NCBI GenBank assembly: GCA_009761415.1
Contig: QUOL01000001.1
Span: forward strand, 2,976,001 to 3,040,000
Reading direction: 5' to 3'
Origin: Sarcomyxa edulis
Lineage: Eukaryota > Basidiomycota > Agaricomycetes > Agaricales > Mycenaceae
DNA length: 64,000 nucleotides
Below are positions 22,921-35,458 of this stretch, in pieces. The stretch's first letter is position 1. Each line of letters opens with the position of its first letter. A model generated the notes under the pieces. The model made no database searches, had not been told where the DNA came from, and was given only the letters and a program-made list of their open reading frames with translations. Position numbers and translations under genes: made by a program.

Positions 22921-25380
22921 ATGTCGGTACGCCGTAATAAACCATCTGCGTCGAAACAGAACAAAAAACGCAACGACAAGAGCTCAAATCCAACGAGGAA
23001 CGAGGACATGCCCCCGCCCTCCAGCATGGCTATATCCTCATCATTAGACAGCATCCACATACAACCAAGAACGCCTCGAACGCCTCGAACTCCGAGACCC
23101 CTGGGTATGGAAAGGGCAGACGAGGAGCTGGAGCTGACTTTACTCGGGGACGACGAGAGACACCAGGCGGCTTTTGGCTTGGAAGAGGCGGGAGAGATGA
23201 GTTATGGGGATGAAGTGGATTCGACGCGCCCTGTGTCGGCAAAGGACAAGAGAGGGATGGTCCTGTTATGTGTTCTATGTCAGTTCCTTCCCTTGCTCTT
23301 TGCGTGGACTCGTTAGCTGAAATGACTGGAAAGATCTCATTCAAGGAGTCCCAGTAAGTTTCTATACGCCTTCGTATGATAAACAACCTCGCTGAGAACG
23401 TCTCGCTCAGTTAGGGCTTGCCCTGGGTGAGTTCGCTGCTCTGACATGCCCTACTACGCGTATTGACGCGCAACACAGGATCCGTGCCGTTCCTTCTTCG
23501 GGAGCATCTATCTTACTCTCAATTAGCCACGTTCGCTTTATCAAGCTACCCATACTCCCTCAAACTTCTATGGTCGCCTATCGTTGATTCAATTTTTTTC
23601 ACGTCTGTTGGTCGTCGGAAGTCATGGATCATACCCATGCAACTTATTGTTGGCAGTCTCATGATGTATATATCTCTCAATGTTCAAAAATTGCTCGATG
23701 ATGTATGTAGCCTCTCGAGAAGTCGTCCTATATGCCTGACTGATTTCTGTAATAGCCAGGGAATCATGTGGGCGAATTGACCATCATATTCACTTCCCTC
23801 GTATTTTTCTCCGCCACCCAAGGTACGCGTGGTGGATATTCGGGTGTCTGACTATTGCTGATGTGATTTACAGACATAGCTGTTGACGGCTGGGCACTCA
23901 CGCTCCTTTCGCCAGAAAACCTGTCTTACGCCTCCACCTGTCAAACAGTTGGACTCAATACTGGATATTTCGCGTCTTTCACCGTTTTCTTAGCTTTCAA
24001 CAGCGAAGCTTTCGCGTAAGCCATTATATACTTGCTACATCCAAAATCATGAGGACGCTAATTGCTTTATAGGGCGAAATGGGGTGTACCGCATTTGACC
24101 TTGAGTGGCTATCTAAAATTCTGGAGTGTGGTCTCCTACCTTGTGACATTTTGGTTGCTATTCTTCAAGAAAGAAGTCAGTCTTCGCTTCAGCTTGTTTT
24201 TCTTGAGAGCTTCATTGACATGACTTTCACAAAAGGATAAAGAGCCTGCCTCCGAAGCCGATATGAGCATCAAGGCTGTATATAAGACTATATGGAATAT
24301 CTGCAAGCTGCGGCGTAATTTGTTTTCGACACAATCATCTCGTTATTCCGTATTTGATCACCAGTTGAATTTCTCCAGATGTTCAATTACTCATTGTCAT
24401 GCATTTGTTTGCAAAAATTGGCTTTGCGGCTAACGAAGCGGTGACTTCTCTCAAAATGGTGGAAAAGGGTCTCGGGCGCGAAGACTTGGCTATTGCAGTC
24501 CTCATAGACTTCCCGTTCCAGATGGCCGGAGGATGGATAACAGCCCGTTGGTCGCGAGGTGATCTGCCGCTCCGTCCTTGGATCTATGCTTTTTGGCCCC
24601 GGATAGGCTTTGCGCTCGTGGCGACGTTGATCGTCTACTGGTTCCCCGCGCCACCTATCTCTATGGGATTCTTTGTCTTCTTAGTTTTGCACACCGTGCT
24701 GTCGTCCTTTACTTCGTGAGCACGGCTGTCGTATAGTTTAAGCTCGTCTCTGAGCTGACACTACATCTCGTAGGACTGTACAATTTGTTGGTATCTCGGC
24801 CTTCCATACTCGCGTGTCTGATCCTTTGATTGGAGGAACGTATATGACAGTGAGTTTTCCGTGATAGCATTATCCTCCAAGCTTTTGACACAGTTTTAGC
24901 TCCTGAATACTTTCACCAACATGGGTGGAACGTGGCCCAAATGGTTCATCTTGAAAGGTGCGTACTGTAGCAAGGGAACTTCCCAAATCTCAACGAATCT
25001 CATGTCACTTTTGCAGGAGTGGATATCTTCACCGTCGCTACTTGTGAAGTCAAAGATCTTTCAGTGGAAGGTCCGTCGTTTTCGTGGAATTTGCCTATAT
25101 CTTTCCGTTTTGACGTTTACTTCGTAGCATCGGAGTGCGTTTCAGAGCACGGCAAGGCAACGTGTCATGAAATCGGTGGTGAGTGCGTCACAGAACGCGA
25201 TGGCTACTATCTAGTATCCACCTTCTGTATGCTGTTTGGTGTGGTATTCCTCATGGCCTTCATAATACCTACTGCTCGTAAATTACAAGGTATGATTGAC
25301 ATATCTATCCTTGATTGCCAGTTTTTTGACGTTTGCTTCTAGCTTTACCTGTGTCGAAATGGCGGGTAAAAATGTTATAA
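22921..25380 (+). CDS. acetyl-CoA transporter, SLC33A1/AT-1 family
   Basis: Fourteen exons: 22921-23278, 23334-23353, 23411-23426, 23479-23702, 23756-23822, 23874-24015, 24073-24175, 24236-24314, 24379-24715, 24774-24849, 24900-24957, 25017-25070, 25128-25289, 25343-25380, giving 577 residues. A polar N-terminal tail (RTPRTPRTPR repeat) precedes about a dozen hydrophobic segments of MFS type. Family blocks: QGVPLGLALGSVPFLL, FSATQDIAVDGWALTLL, and FTNMGGTWPKWFILKGVD. The family moves acetyl-CoA into the ER/Golgi lumen for acetylation of proteins and glycans. The C-terminus is short and basic. Exons 2 and 3 are 20 and 16 nt. ATG choice: first in-frame Met of the open exon. Confidence 0.9.
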
Positions 25381-26727
25381 GTTTGGGGTAAAAGTAGTCG
25401 AATGTACTCCAACCTGGAATAATATGTCTCTTTGACTTTCGACACTCGAACAGTTCGAAACATCGCGATCACGTGCAACATCGAATTTCAATGTGCCGAA
25501 TCGGGTCCTTCGAAGTCTTTTCCGTTCGTTCCTCGTCTCCACCTCTTCGAAATTGGTGGAAAACACACCAATAGTCGGATGTTACTAACAAGCGCACTCG
25601 TATAGGAAGTGTAGGACCCCATGGAGCGATGTCCTCTTTCGTGATCCCCTATGGAGAGGATCCGATGGAGATCCTCGAATGTTGGCACTGTTGAGCACTA
25701 TTGTGATTGTCTGGTCCGCACGAATCTCTTTTCGCATTATGGGAGTCTGTTCTGATCAACCATATCGTACTCTCGGGACGATATCAACGGCATAAATAGA
25801 CACACGAACAATCTGTCAGTCCGAAGTAAGCTAATATCCATAAAGAACTAATAGAGCACAATTTGTCACTGATGTGGATGGGAAAAGGGCGCCACTGTCG
25901 AAGGTGGACTCGGCTATAGACCTAGCGTCTTCGTCAAATGAGGGAAACGATAGTAACGGAGTTTTCTGCTCACCATCGACACGTCGTTGGAGTCATCTCT
26001 AGTCATCAAAAGTCTCCTCAATCACATCAGTAACTGCTGTCCCCTCCGAGTTCACAGCGTTCGCTTCAATTACCTGCCACAAGTAGAAGGGCAAAAATCT
26101 GGTATGCATCGTTTACTGGGAAATGTCACTGGTCTGCTACAGCTGATATCAACTACAACATCTTTTCTTGGAATTTTTGAGGAGGTGGGTCACGTCAACT
26201 GGCTGGCATGCTACGCCATATGCTGTAGATGCCAAGTTCGGTTCTCTGGAGTATATGGGAGCTCTGGATTCGTATACCTCATCCATTGACGCAGCATCCT
26301 AGGACGTCAACATGTACACATGTCTCGCTGTCAAGGATTCTTCGAGGCGAGACACCTCGACTCCTCCAGGAAGAGTCTAACGGGGGAGATCAACAATATA
26401 TGATTGCAGCGCTCAACGAGTGGCAGCTTGATCTGCTAGGTGTTCTTGTACACGGCTAAACGTCGAGCGCTGTATATAAAGCGTCGTGTAGTCTGAACAA
26501 GTACCCTCTCCATGTTGCTCAGCTCTTGTGTTTCAAGTCTTTTGTGAAAATCGCACCAAGTCAGCGAAACCTGCCCTAAACCCCGATCCGAAATATGCCA
26601 TTGTTATTTTTCCACACGCGATCCCCGGCCTGCAAGACCTCAGAAAGAATTTTCGAATACTTTTGCCTCAACTACCTTTTTGTAACCTCCCAAACCATTC
26701 TGAAAACCTCAAAGATTAAATCACAAA
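25381..26727. other. 1.35-kb intergenic region with possible gene remnant
   Basis: No complete gene could be built. Around 26090-26300 there are stretches that read like protein (HWSATADINYNIFSWN, then YAVDAKFGSLEYMGALDSY), but they lie in different frames with no splice sites that join them. A TATA-like tatataaa at 26473-26480 lies 248 bp before the GYF gene start. Confidence 0.35.
26473..26480 (+). promoter_or_regulatory. TATA-like box upstream of GYF gene
   Basis: Perfect tatataaa, 248 bp before the ATG at 26728. The distance allows a 5' leader of about 200 nt. Assigned from sequence alone. Confidence 0.4.
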
Positions 26728-29700
26728 ATGTCTGCTACTTTACATTTTGGTCCCGAATGGATGCGTGCCAAACAGCCGCCGTCAAAATCCCAGCCTGCAT
26801 CTCCACCTCCTAGTACTCCAGCTTCCGGCGCGTCTACATATTCTGCCCTGGTATCTCCAGCACCTCCTCCCCAGCCGGAGAAACGCGATGAGACGCACCC
26901 CTTCCGATATTCCAAGGAAGAGATGATCCGAATTTACAAGGAAGGCGGAGGGAAAGGAGGGCTGGGTATCGAAGTAGAGAGGTGGGAAGGCGTTGTGCGT
27001 GATGTAGGGAGCGAACCTGTAGCACTCCGGGAAATGGGCGAAGCGGAAAAGAAGGTCAGGATTAGCAGTTCGTTTTTCGTGTCTAACGTTTTTCCTAAAG
27101 ACTTGATACCGTGATGTCCCACAGCTTTTTGCAGGCCCTCTCAACTCGGATCTGCGTCGCCGTCAGTCTACAGATATCCTCTCTCCTCTAGCCACCCAAT
27201 CTCCGGGTGCTGAACGGCCCAGGTTGAACCATAACAATTCATCTACTAGTAGTCCTATGAGGGAACGCTTTGGGGGTCTGGTCGGTCGTAGGAGGGACAG
27301 TACGGGTAGGTTCTGTTGATTCTACGTTTCTGACTGTAACCAATCAAATCCGTTTGTAGATTCTTCCCCTCTACCGATCCCCAGGAAGCTGTCTTTGTCG
27401 TCTGTCCAAGGACCGCAGTCTCCTCGTGATTCGAACTTCCCTTCTCCTCGTAATCGTATTGGAACTACACCTGGATTTGACGGGGTCCTCAACGGTGGAG
27501 AGTCTTGGGTTGCCCGTCGCCGTGCTTCGGAAGGACTTTTGAAGACAGGTGGTGCTGCGACATCTCGAGGCGAACATGGTGGGGAGTCTCTCGACACTAA
27601 AGGCCTGGAGATCACAGAAGAAGAGGAAGAAGACAACCATAAGGATCTCCGCCCACAGAATACCCAGGACAGACCAAGTCCACACCAACCTTCGCCTTCA
27701 CCACAACTAAACTCCTCGATTTCTGCTGGTACATCCGATGTATCTCAACCGTCCCCAGGCCAGGGTGTCGAGATAAACTCGGCAAATTTGTCGATATCCA
27801 ACTCTAACAACACAGGAGCAGCGGACTTGGCAGCTGGCACAGCAGCTATTGGCCCGCCTCCAGGTATTCCGGATTTGGCCAGCGTCGAATGGTCTTATCT
27901 TGACCCACAAGGTCAAGTGCAAGGCAAGGATCTTCCGTCAGAAACGTGTTGCTGTACTAATTCGACGAATGCCCAGGTCCTTTCCGTGCCGACCTGATGC
28001 AAAAATGGTTCGACGATGGGTATTTCTCTCTGGAGCTACTCATGAAACGCACCCATGTGGACTCGGAGTGGCTTCCTGTTGGCGAGTTGGCTCGTCGGTC
28101 AGGTGGCGACAAAATATTCCTATCATTGCCGCTGGCAACTCCTCCACCCCCTGGTTTAGGTCGAAGAACAGACTCACCCCTTCAAGGATTTGCACCTCCA
28201 AACGATCAAAATCCATTCAACGCTCCGTATCAACCAGCACCTATACGCACTTTGCTCACATCGACACTGGAGTCATATCTCGGCCCCGGGTCAAATCCCT
28301 CTGATTCACCTACCTCGTCTTTTGGTGGTGGACGATTTGGCAATGGCTCTCCTGATACTTCCGCTTTCGGAGGGCGGGGTGTAAACAATACATACCATCC
28401 TGGAGATCCTTCGGTGGGTAACCGGATGGGAGGCTTTTCCGCAGCACCTGAGGCCTCAAGTCCATTCAGACGAAATACTTTCAACGAGCACCCTCTAGAT
28501 GCTGCCCTTGGCCTCCGTTCGCCTACCTTTCCAAATATGGCCTCGGGAAGATCTGCGAGTATTGATAATTATGGCTTTGGTGGGGGTTATAGTCCTGCTC
28601 AGGCACCATGGCAAGGCTCGTCGAACAATGCTGGTTTTGACTCTATGCCTGGTCGTGGTACCGCTGAATCTATGAATTTCTCCTCGGGTTACAATCATGG
28701 CGCGAACAATATGGCCTCTGCGGCTTTGGGGCAGTCGACGAGCTTCAACGGGCCGGGGTCTACTTTTCCTGGTCCCGAATTCAGTGGCATCCGTGATTTG
28801 GGCAACCAACAGGACGTGCAGCTCTTGGGTAGATCCATAGGAGAGGAGAAGTCGCCCGCAGGGAACGCAAATGTTGGGTTCAACAATTTCAATGGAGGGT
28901 ATAATGTGGCGCTGGAAAGCCCTGGGCTGAACCAGCAATATGTACAATCCCCTTCAGCCAACTATGGAATACCGCAACCGCATCAACCTACCGCCACATT
29001 GCCAAACGTTTTCGGCAACCACACGTCCCTCCCCAAATCAACTCCTTCCACCCAACCACAAATCGCTCAAAACACTCATGCTCCGGCCCCACCTATCTCT
29101 CCTTGGAACACTATTCCTGACCCCTCCATCCGACGACAGGTATCTTATGACCCCTCACATCCCAAGGATACCAGTATACAAAATAACACTACTGCTCCAA
29201 TTTCGCACTGGGGCCAAAACATTCAGCCTGTTCCTCAAGGAAATGACCCTTCATGGCCCACTGCTGCACAAGGTGCCACGGACGAAAGCTGGAAAGAGAT
29301 ACCGGGCCCGAACCGATTGACATTCAGCAATGTTGGTCAGCACAATCAGCAGCAGCAGCAACTCGTGGCTCCTGTGGATAACGGTACTAACATTCCAGAA
29401 ATCTCTGAACAATCGCATCGACCTCTGCCACCAGACACCACCCCCTCGACAGCCACGCCTAGCGTTGCCCCAGGTCCCTCCGGTTCCAAGCCGCGAGCCA
29501 AATCTCAACTAGCGCAAAGCCAAACTCCTTCGGCTAAACCTGTATCCCAGCCTCAACAACCACCTCCAAAAGCTCCTTCACCTCCACCCGTACAGCCCAG
29601 CAAGCCAGCCTGGTCGACCGAAGAAGAATCCAAAAAATCGAAACCCTCTGGCATCTCCCTGAGTCTACGAGAGATCCAAGATGCGGAGGCCAAGAAATTT

Positions 29701-30749
29701 GAGGCTCGTAAAGTGGCTGAACGCGCTGCTCGTGCTGCTGCACCAGCACCAGCACCAGTAGGCGATGATATTCAGCCATTCACAGCTTCCTGGGGACTTC
29801 CGACATCTCAAGCTGGTTCTCGCAATGTTCCCCAAAAGGATCATCCTGTAGGAACTTCGTCTACTACTCCTGCACCTGTCACTCCACCGGTCTGGACGAC
29901 GGCTGTCAAACCCCCAACTACGAAGAAGACGATGAAGGAGATCCAAGAGGAAGAAGAGAGGCGCAAGAAACTTGCTGTTAAAGACACAACTACGGCCGCA
30001 GCTAGGAGAGCCTATGCTGAGTCGACAGCGAAGGTAAGTCAGACCTGTTGGTTCCTGTAAGAACACGACTGATGGGCTTCTTTAGAGCACTCCTCCTACG
30101 CAAGGCAGTGCGTGGACAACCGTTGGCCCCAGCGGAAAGGGCACCCCCCCAGCAAGTTCAACGCCTGCCACACGCCCTCCAGTGGCATCCTCTTCAGTGC
30201 CTGGTCCTTCCTCTGTCCCTCGGACGAACGGAACACCTGTTCTTCGAGCAGCTGCGCCGGTTGTTGCTAAACCTGCAACACCGGTAGCAGCAGCAAGGAT
30301 CGACGATCATCCTGCATCTCCATCTCACGAGTTCCTCAGATGGCTAAGCGACTCTCTCAAAGGATTGAACAGCTCAGTCAACGGTTCGTCCCTGATTTAT
30401 CTAATCTTTGTTTGCCATTCGTTGAGAACTTCCTCATTGTATCTTAGTGGAGGAGATCATGTCCATGCTGCTTTCGTTCCCTCTGGATCCCGACCCCTCG
30501 ACAGTGGAAATTATCTCAGATTTGATATATGCCAACAGCACGACTTTAGACGGTCGACGCTTCGCGTCAGAGTTCGTTAGCAAACGCAAGGCAGATGCGC
30601 TGGCTCGACCGAAAGGTTCCAGCACGACTCCGGCCGTTGGGAAACCGATATCCATAGCAGATGTCGTCAAGTCTCAGCCGAAGCCTACTCAGCCTGAATG
30701 GGGCGGGTTCAAGGTAGTGAACAAAAAGAAGAAGGGCGGGAGAGCTTAA
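26728..30749 (+). CDS. GYF-domain protein (Smy2/GIGYF-like)
   Basis: Six exons: 26728-27054, 27125-27305, 27360-27923, 27977-30033, 30086-30383, 30448-30749, giving 1242 residues. The GYF domain straddles exons 3 and 4: VEWSYLDPQGQVQG joined to PFRADLMQKWFDDGYFS. This fold binds proline-rich PPGF-type peptides. Most of the rest is disordered Pro/Ser/Asn/Gln-rich sequence with a coiled segment before exon 5. The end, WGGFKVVNKKKKGGRA, matches the conserved tail of GIGYF/Smy2 relatives. These proteins link to translation repression and mRNA decay or ER-Golgi traffic; the role here is inferred. Intron 3 (27924-27976) uses a GC donor, required by the GYF consensus. Confidence 0.9.
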
Positions 30750-31386
30750 ATGGCGATGGTTGGCTTGGGTTATCGTGACGGATGGATCTACGCGGAACTT
30801 CCAACATCAACAACATGGAGCCTGTTCTACATATTATGTATTCTGATGTAAGGGTTTGCTATCCTTCAGCGTACAATTTAATCTTTTCTTTTTCTGTTTT
30901 TTTCCATGTCACGAGTGACCGTAGAGGGTACCTCCGGTTTCGGCTTCTTCCATCGAGAGTCCTGTGCGCTGTGGCGTCCAACCTCATGCGGGAGTCCTAT
31001 TGACAGGATTGCTGCGGACACTGCTTCGTTGGTGTCGGTCTTCGGTTTCATCAGTTCAACTTCCGAGCGTTTGCATCTATGACCTCTTACCCGAGATTTC
31101 ATCATCAGTACACTGATATTCAGATGGGAACACTCCCCATTCAGGTATCCTCTTAGAGACATTATTCAGCTCAGTTCTTGGTGTTTCCACGGATGTTTCG
31201 GATCAAAGCTGCGTGCGTATTTCCCCGTCCTGCTATGTATTTTTCTTCTAGGTTTTCTGTCGACATCTCATGCGTCAAGCACAAGATATACAATACGTAT
31301 GACCGGCTCATTAATGGAATCCTCCGACCGCCGTGGCATGACGAAGATTCCCCCATCACCCCGACCGCGATTGGTCTCCCTCCACA
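30750..31386. other. convergent intergenic region
   Basis: About 640 bp between the GYF stop and the stop of the minus-strand membrane protein. No gene supported. Confidence 0.4.
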
Positions 31387-32433
31387 TTAGGTGAGTACAT
31401 GCCTCGCCTTCGTCCTCATCTCATCAGCCACCCATCCTATAATTGCCATAGGGAGCCCCGGGTATACCGCCTTGGCTTTTACTACCACCGCCTCCTTCTT
31501 CTTCTCCGATACGCTAGTCGACCTCCGGGAAAGAATGAGAGGCTTCAAATGACACTGACGACGTCGGTTTCTAGGAGCTTCCCTCGTGTTCGATATCAAT
31601 ACGAAGAATTCACCGAGGTGCTTGCGGATGAATGAGCCTAGCGTGCGTTGGTTTTCGCCATGCGTGTGAGCGTCAGCCGCTTGTCTGAGCCCGAGTCTTT
31701 GAGGTAGGTACAAGGGTTTGGGACCGTAGCGTGCATTGGATGTGGCGATAGACGTGGTTGTGGAGGTGGACGACCCTCCGAGTTTCGCGATGAGGATCCC
31801 GTATATGAATGTGCACAGGGCTATTAAGATACGCTGACGTTGGCTTTGATTTCCGTTTTGGTCCTGAACAGGGACAGGCTCTTCGAAGGAGGACGGAGCA
31901 CCTCGACCGTCGTCGATTGATTTTCTGTAACCCATGCTGCGGCTACGGATGTGAGCTTGGGGTCTGCCGCGATTTTGACCTTGACTATGGCCTTTGAGAT
32001 GAGATGGGTAGCGTGGATATGAATCTGGCAGCGCCCCCAGGGCGTCAGAGTCGGGACTGAATCCAGCAGAGTCGGAAGAATCGGTCGAGGAAGCAAACGA
32101 CCAGCGATTAGGATGGTTCGGACGGGAGGAAGGGTCGAAATCTGGGATGACGGTGTAGTCCGCCTCGGGTCTGATGATGTCGAAGTCGACGTTGAGGAGG
32201 CCTAGGCCGAGGGGTTCCATTGGATGGACGATGTTTTTGGGTATTTCGGACTCTTTGGAAGTGGAAGTCACTGGCATAGGGAACGTATACTAGGTTTTTG
32301 TTTTGGATAGTGTCAATTCTCCGAATAGGAGGTAGTTTTGAAGAAAGGAGAAACTTACCTCGTCCGCATCTTTGAAACTAGCAATGATACGTGAGTTCTC
32401 TCGAAGAACTGTCTCTTCATAGTTGGATGTCAT
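31387..32433 (-). CDS. predicted single-pass membrane protein, unknown function
   Basis: Two exons: 32433-32359 and 32289-31387, giving 325 residues. The start MTSNYEETVLRENSRII was chosen because the intron joins in phase and a ctatatag TATA-like box lies about 115 bp upstream. The first half is polar, Ser/Asp-rich and likely disordered. One hydrophobic stretch (ILIALCTFIYGILIAKLGG, about residues 165-183) may span a membrane. The C-terminal part is strongly basic. I do not recognise the family. The promoter runs up to the left end of the Tc1-like element, about 250 bp away. Confidence 0.6.
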
Positions 32434-32683
32434 AGTGATGGATAGAGAGGGTAAAAAAAGTCGTGAAAGAGATCGTAAATGTTCGTTAGAGGTGTAGTTG
32501 TGCGAGAAGAGAAGGGAGAAAGACCAAACCGGTCCTCCTCGAGCTATATAGACGCGTCTAGCCACTCAAAATCAGCCAGCCACTTCAAATCTTAATGAAC
32601 GCGACTGATCACGCCGTGGGAAAAGATCGCGGTATGACATCAAGCTCCCTCCCGACGTCACCGAGTCCCAGCCGTCCTACTTA

Positions 32684-32710
32684 TTGCTATTTTCATAAAT
32701 GATGAGAATC
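32684..32710 (+). repeat. left terminal inverted repeat of Tc1-like element
   Basis: 27 nt, 24/27 identical to the reverse complement of 35459-35485; flanked by TA. Confidence 0.72.
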
Positions 32711-32818
32711 ACAAGATAAATAAAAAATAAGAATTGACGCGTCAAGGCGTGAGAACTTCACGACGCGTCTTCGAATCAGAGAGCGGCTTGGCCTCAAACA
32801 CCCTTCCTCGAGCCCACC

Positions 32819-34186
32819 ATGTCCCAGTCTCAGGCTTCTCAAGACAGCAACGGTTAGTAATTATAGATCTAGCAGCAAATTCACCCCTAACAGCAAAATA
32901 GATGAGCCCGTCTCCATCTACAATGATGGAAAAGGCATACAATTTACCATTGAATTTGTACCTCTCCTTCCTCGCCTCAAGGCTGGCGAGAAGCGCCGCA
33001 AGAATGCCAAAAAGCCAAAATCCACCGTTGTCCTTATCTATCTAAATGAAGCCTTTGCCGAGTTTACTGATATGCTAGGCTTCGCATTCAATGCTCTGCA
33101 ACACTTGAACCTCGATCTTACTTACCATGTGGACCCCGTTGCAAAGAAAGTCCTGCACTGCTCAGTAGACTGTGACTATAGTCTTACCCGGCCTTCACTC
33201 AAATCTGTTGCGGTGAACACATTCGAGGCTTTCAAGGAATTGATTGATCAAGTCGCTAAGAGAGCATCATTGAACCCCGACGTAAAGATACAAATGAGAG
33301 AATTACCGGTTTGTCTCACACTGTTATATACTTAGACCTTTCGACTAATGGTGATTAGGACAATGCTGGTGCAGATGATGAAGACGAAGACGAAGAAAGC
33401 GATGATGAAGAGGTAAAGAAGAAGAAGAAGAAGGTATGTTTTTGTGCCTATATGCGATGCAAAAAACTGAGCCCATCTGCATATATAGCAACATGAGCCT
33501 TCCAAAGAAGAGCTCGAGCAGACGGCTATCATCAAAACACTTTCCGGCTTGTATCGATGTGAAGATCGGGCCTGCAGCTTCGATATTTGCTGGGTTGACC
33601 CTGTCAGCCAGGAACATGTTCATCTCACTCATACACATCTCGGTCGCTGGGCAGCTGGAATAGTAGGACTCTGTTTTTCTTTTATTTTTATGGATTTCAT
33701 GCTAATATAGACATATATTAGGAGGGCGAGACCGAAGGAGTTGATTTACAACACCCTCCTGACAGCAAAATATTCAAATCGTCGAAACGCGACTCTGCTG
33801 ATGAGGCCATTCTTGGCGGCAGACGATCTACTGCACGCAACTCCAATTCCTCAACCAACGGCTTCACTGTCAACTTTACGGGACTAGCGGACCTCATTAA
33901 CGGGCGTGGCAATGCTGCCGGTGCCGCGACAGCTCAAGTTCCCAATGCTGCAAACTTGAATACTCGTCCAAAGTTGCCTCCGAAGATGTGCTTGGAAGAA
34001 TTCTGCTATCGTTATGAACTCTCGGAGGCCATTCAACACAAACTCGCTAATTACGAAGTGTCTGGACCTCACGCAATCCGCTATCTCAAGGCAGACGAAC
34101 TCAAAGATGGCTGCGGATTGAACCCGGCTCAAATTGCGGACTTGCGTGATGCACACGAGCGTTGGATGTATGACATTGCGGTGTAG
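32819..34186 (+). CDS. unknown protein inside the transposon, Cys/His motif plus C-terminal SAM-like segment
   Basis: Five exons: 32819-32852, 32902-33308, 33359-33433, 33489-33662, 33722-34186, giving 384 residues. The N-terminal 135 residues look like a compact alpha/beta domain. Next comes an acidic run and a Lys run, then a Cys/His cluster (CEDRACSFDICW ... HVHLTHTHLGRW) that could bind zinc. The last 75 residues (KMCLEEFCYRYELSEAIQHK, then helical repeats) resemble a SAM-like helical domain; proteins of this architecture recur in Agaricomycete genomes, function unknown to me. It lies within both transposon ends, convergent with the transposase, and its start codon is the same distance (about 105-110 bp) from the left end motif as the transposase start is from the right one. 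Confidence 0.68.
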
Positions 34187-34280
34187 AATAGAAATGAAAG
34201 GAAGGACTTTATGACCTGTATAATTGTAGTTATAGTCTGTTTTCAAAATGTGTATTCATACGCGACACGAAAATAAGTAA

Positions 34281-35347
34281 TCAGACTAAGTATCCGGCAT
34301 GAGTGAAGAATCCACGCGTCATCTCAGGTTCAATTGCATCGCATGCAGCATACATCTCATAATACAAAGCCTTGGGTTGATAGAAGCTGATTCCGTTCTG
34401 ACGAAGATGAGCTTTGATGACAGAAAAAGCCTGTTCGATAGGATTATAGTCCGGAGAATAAGGAGGGAGGTATTCAATCCGGCAACCTTTGAAAAGGTCA
34501 AAATAGGATAAAAAGAGATATTACAGGTACTTACCATAGCCATGGACTAAATCCTCGAGGTCTTGCCCATGGTGAACACGTGCATTGTCCATGACAAGTA
34601 CACTGCGAGGCCCGGGATATGGAGTAGTAAGAGGGAGCTGTTGAAGAATAAGCAACAGACAACAAGGTAGGTTCAGTAAACACATACCACATAATCCCGA
34701 AGGTACTCATAAAAGGTTTGATGAGTGAAAGATCCCTCGAGTACACGAGCTGCGATGATTCCTTCGTCTAATGCTAAACACGCAACCATTGACAACCGCC
34801 GTTTACGCACAAACGGCTGGTGTTCTTCTACCCGGGTACCCACTGAAGATCTACCCCACAGTCTAGCGTAAGTGCGGTCATCCTTCGATACTTCGTCCAT
34901 GGCTAGCAAGTAATGGGCAGGGTATTGGCTGATGCGGCGGACGAAGTTGGCGCGTAGAATTGGGTCTCGTTCTAGTGCCATTTTCTGCACTCTTTTGACA
35001 CTCAGATGGGCACGGATAAAAGTACGGTGAATGGTGGCAAGAGATGTAGGAAGAAAACGGTATTTTTCGAGGCGATCACGATATTCGTCGAGGAATAAAG
35101 TTGGAGTATGCCGAGCGAGACGGAGCAGATAGTCAGCATCTGCTTGAATGAGAGATCGAGGTCTACCAATGCCAACTGGCTTAGCCTTGATAACATCGCC
35201 TGTGAGTCTCTGTCGGCGAATGGTGCGATAGTAGGTTGACTGCGAGAATTGGACAATCTTGAGGATCTCGTGGCGCGAGTCAAGTCCACGTTTGCGGAGA
35301 CGAAGTGCAGCATATTTCAGATCATTGCTAATGTGACGATAACCCAT
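34281..35347 (-). CDS. Tc1-like DD34E transposase
   Basis: Three exons: 35347-34688, 34637-34535, 34486-34281, giving 322 residues. The N-terminus has paired helix-turn-helix character (KYAALRLRKRGLDSRHEI ... STYYRTIRR) and a GRPRS hinge. The catalytic triad is complete: Asp in LLAMDEVSKD, Asp in VLVMDNARVHHG, Glu in DYNPIEQAFSVIK, with 34 residues between the second Asp and the Glu, as in Tc1-type enzymes. No stop or frameshift. Both introns are short and in phase, so expression in the host is plausible. The longer open frame starting at 35485 would include the terminal repeat and is not preferred. Confidence 0.88.
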
Positions 35348-35458
35348 GGTAGAACTGGAAGGTGTTGAGCAGGAGTTCCAGAGGAAGAGGACGGTCTCAG
35401 GTCTCAGGTCAGATCTCATGCGTCGACGCGTCATCTTTTTATTTTTATATTTTTTGAC

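Noticed and set aside
26728..27144. Antisense frames over the GYF gene and other long shadow frames over Ser/Pro-rich genes
   Set aside because: They follow from low-complexity codons on the coding strand and show no family signal.
34187..34280. Left end of the transposon placed just after the transposase stop
   Set aside because: No inverted match to the right end was found here, while a clear match with TA flank exists at 32684.
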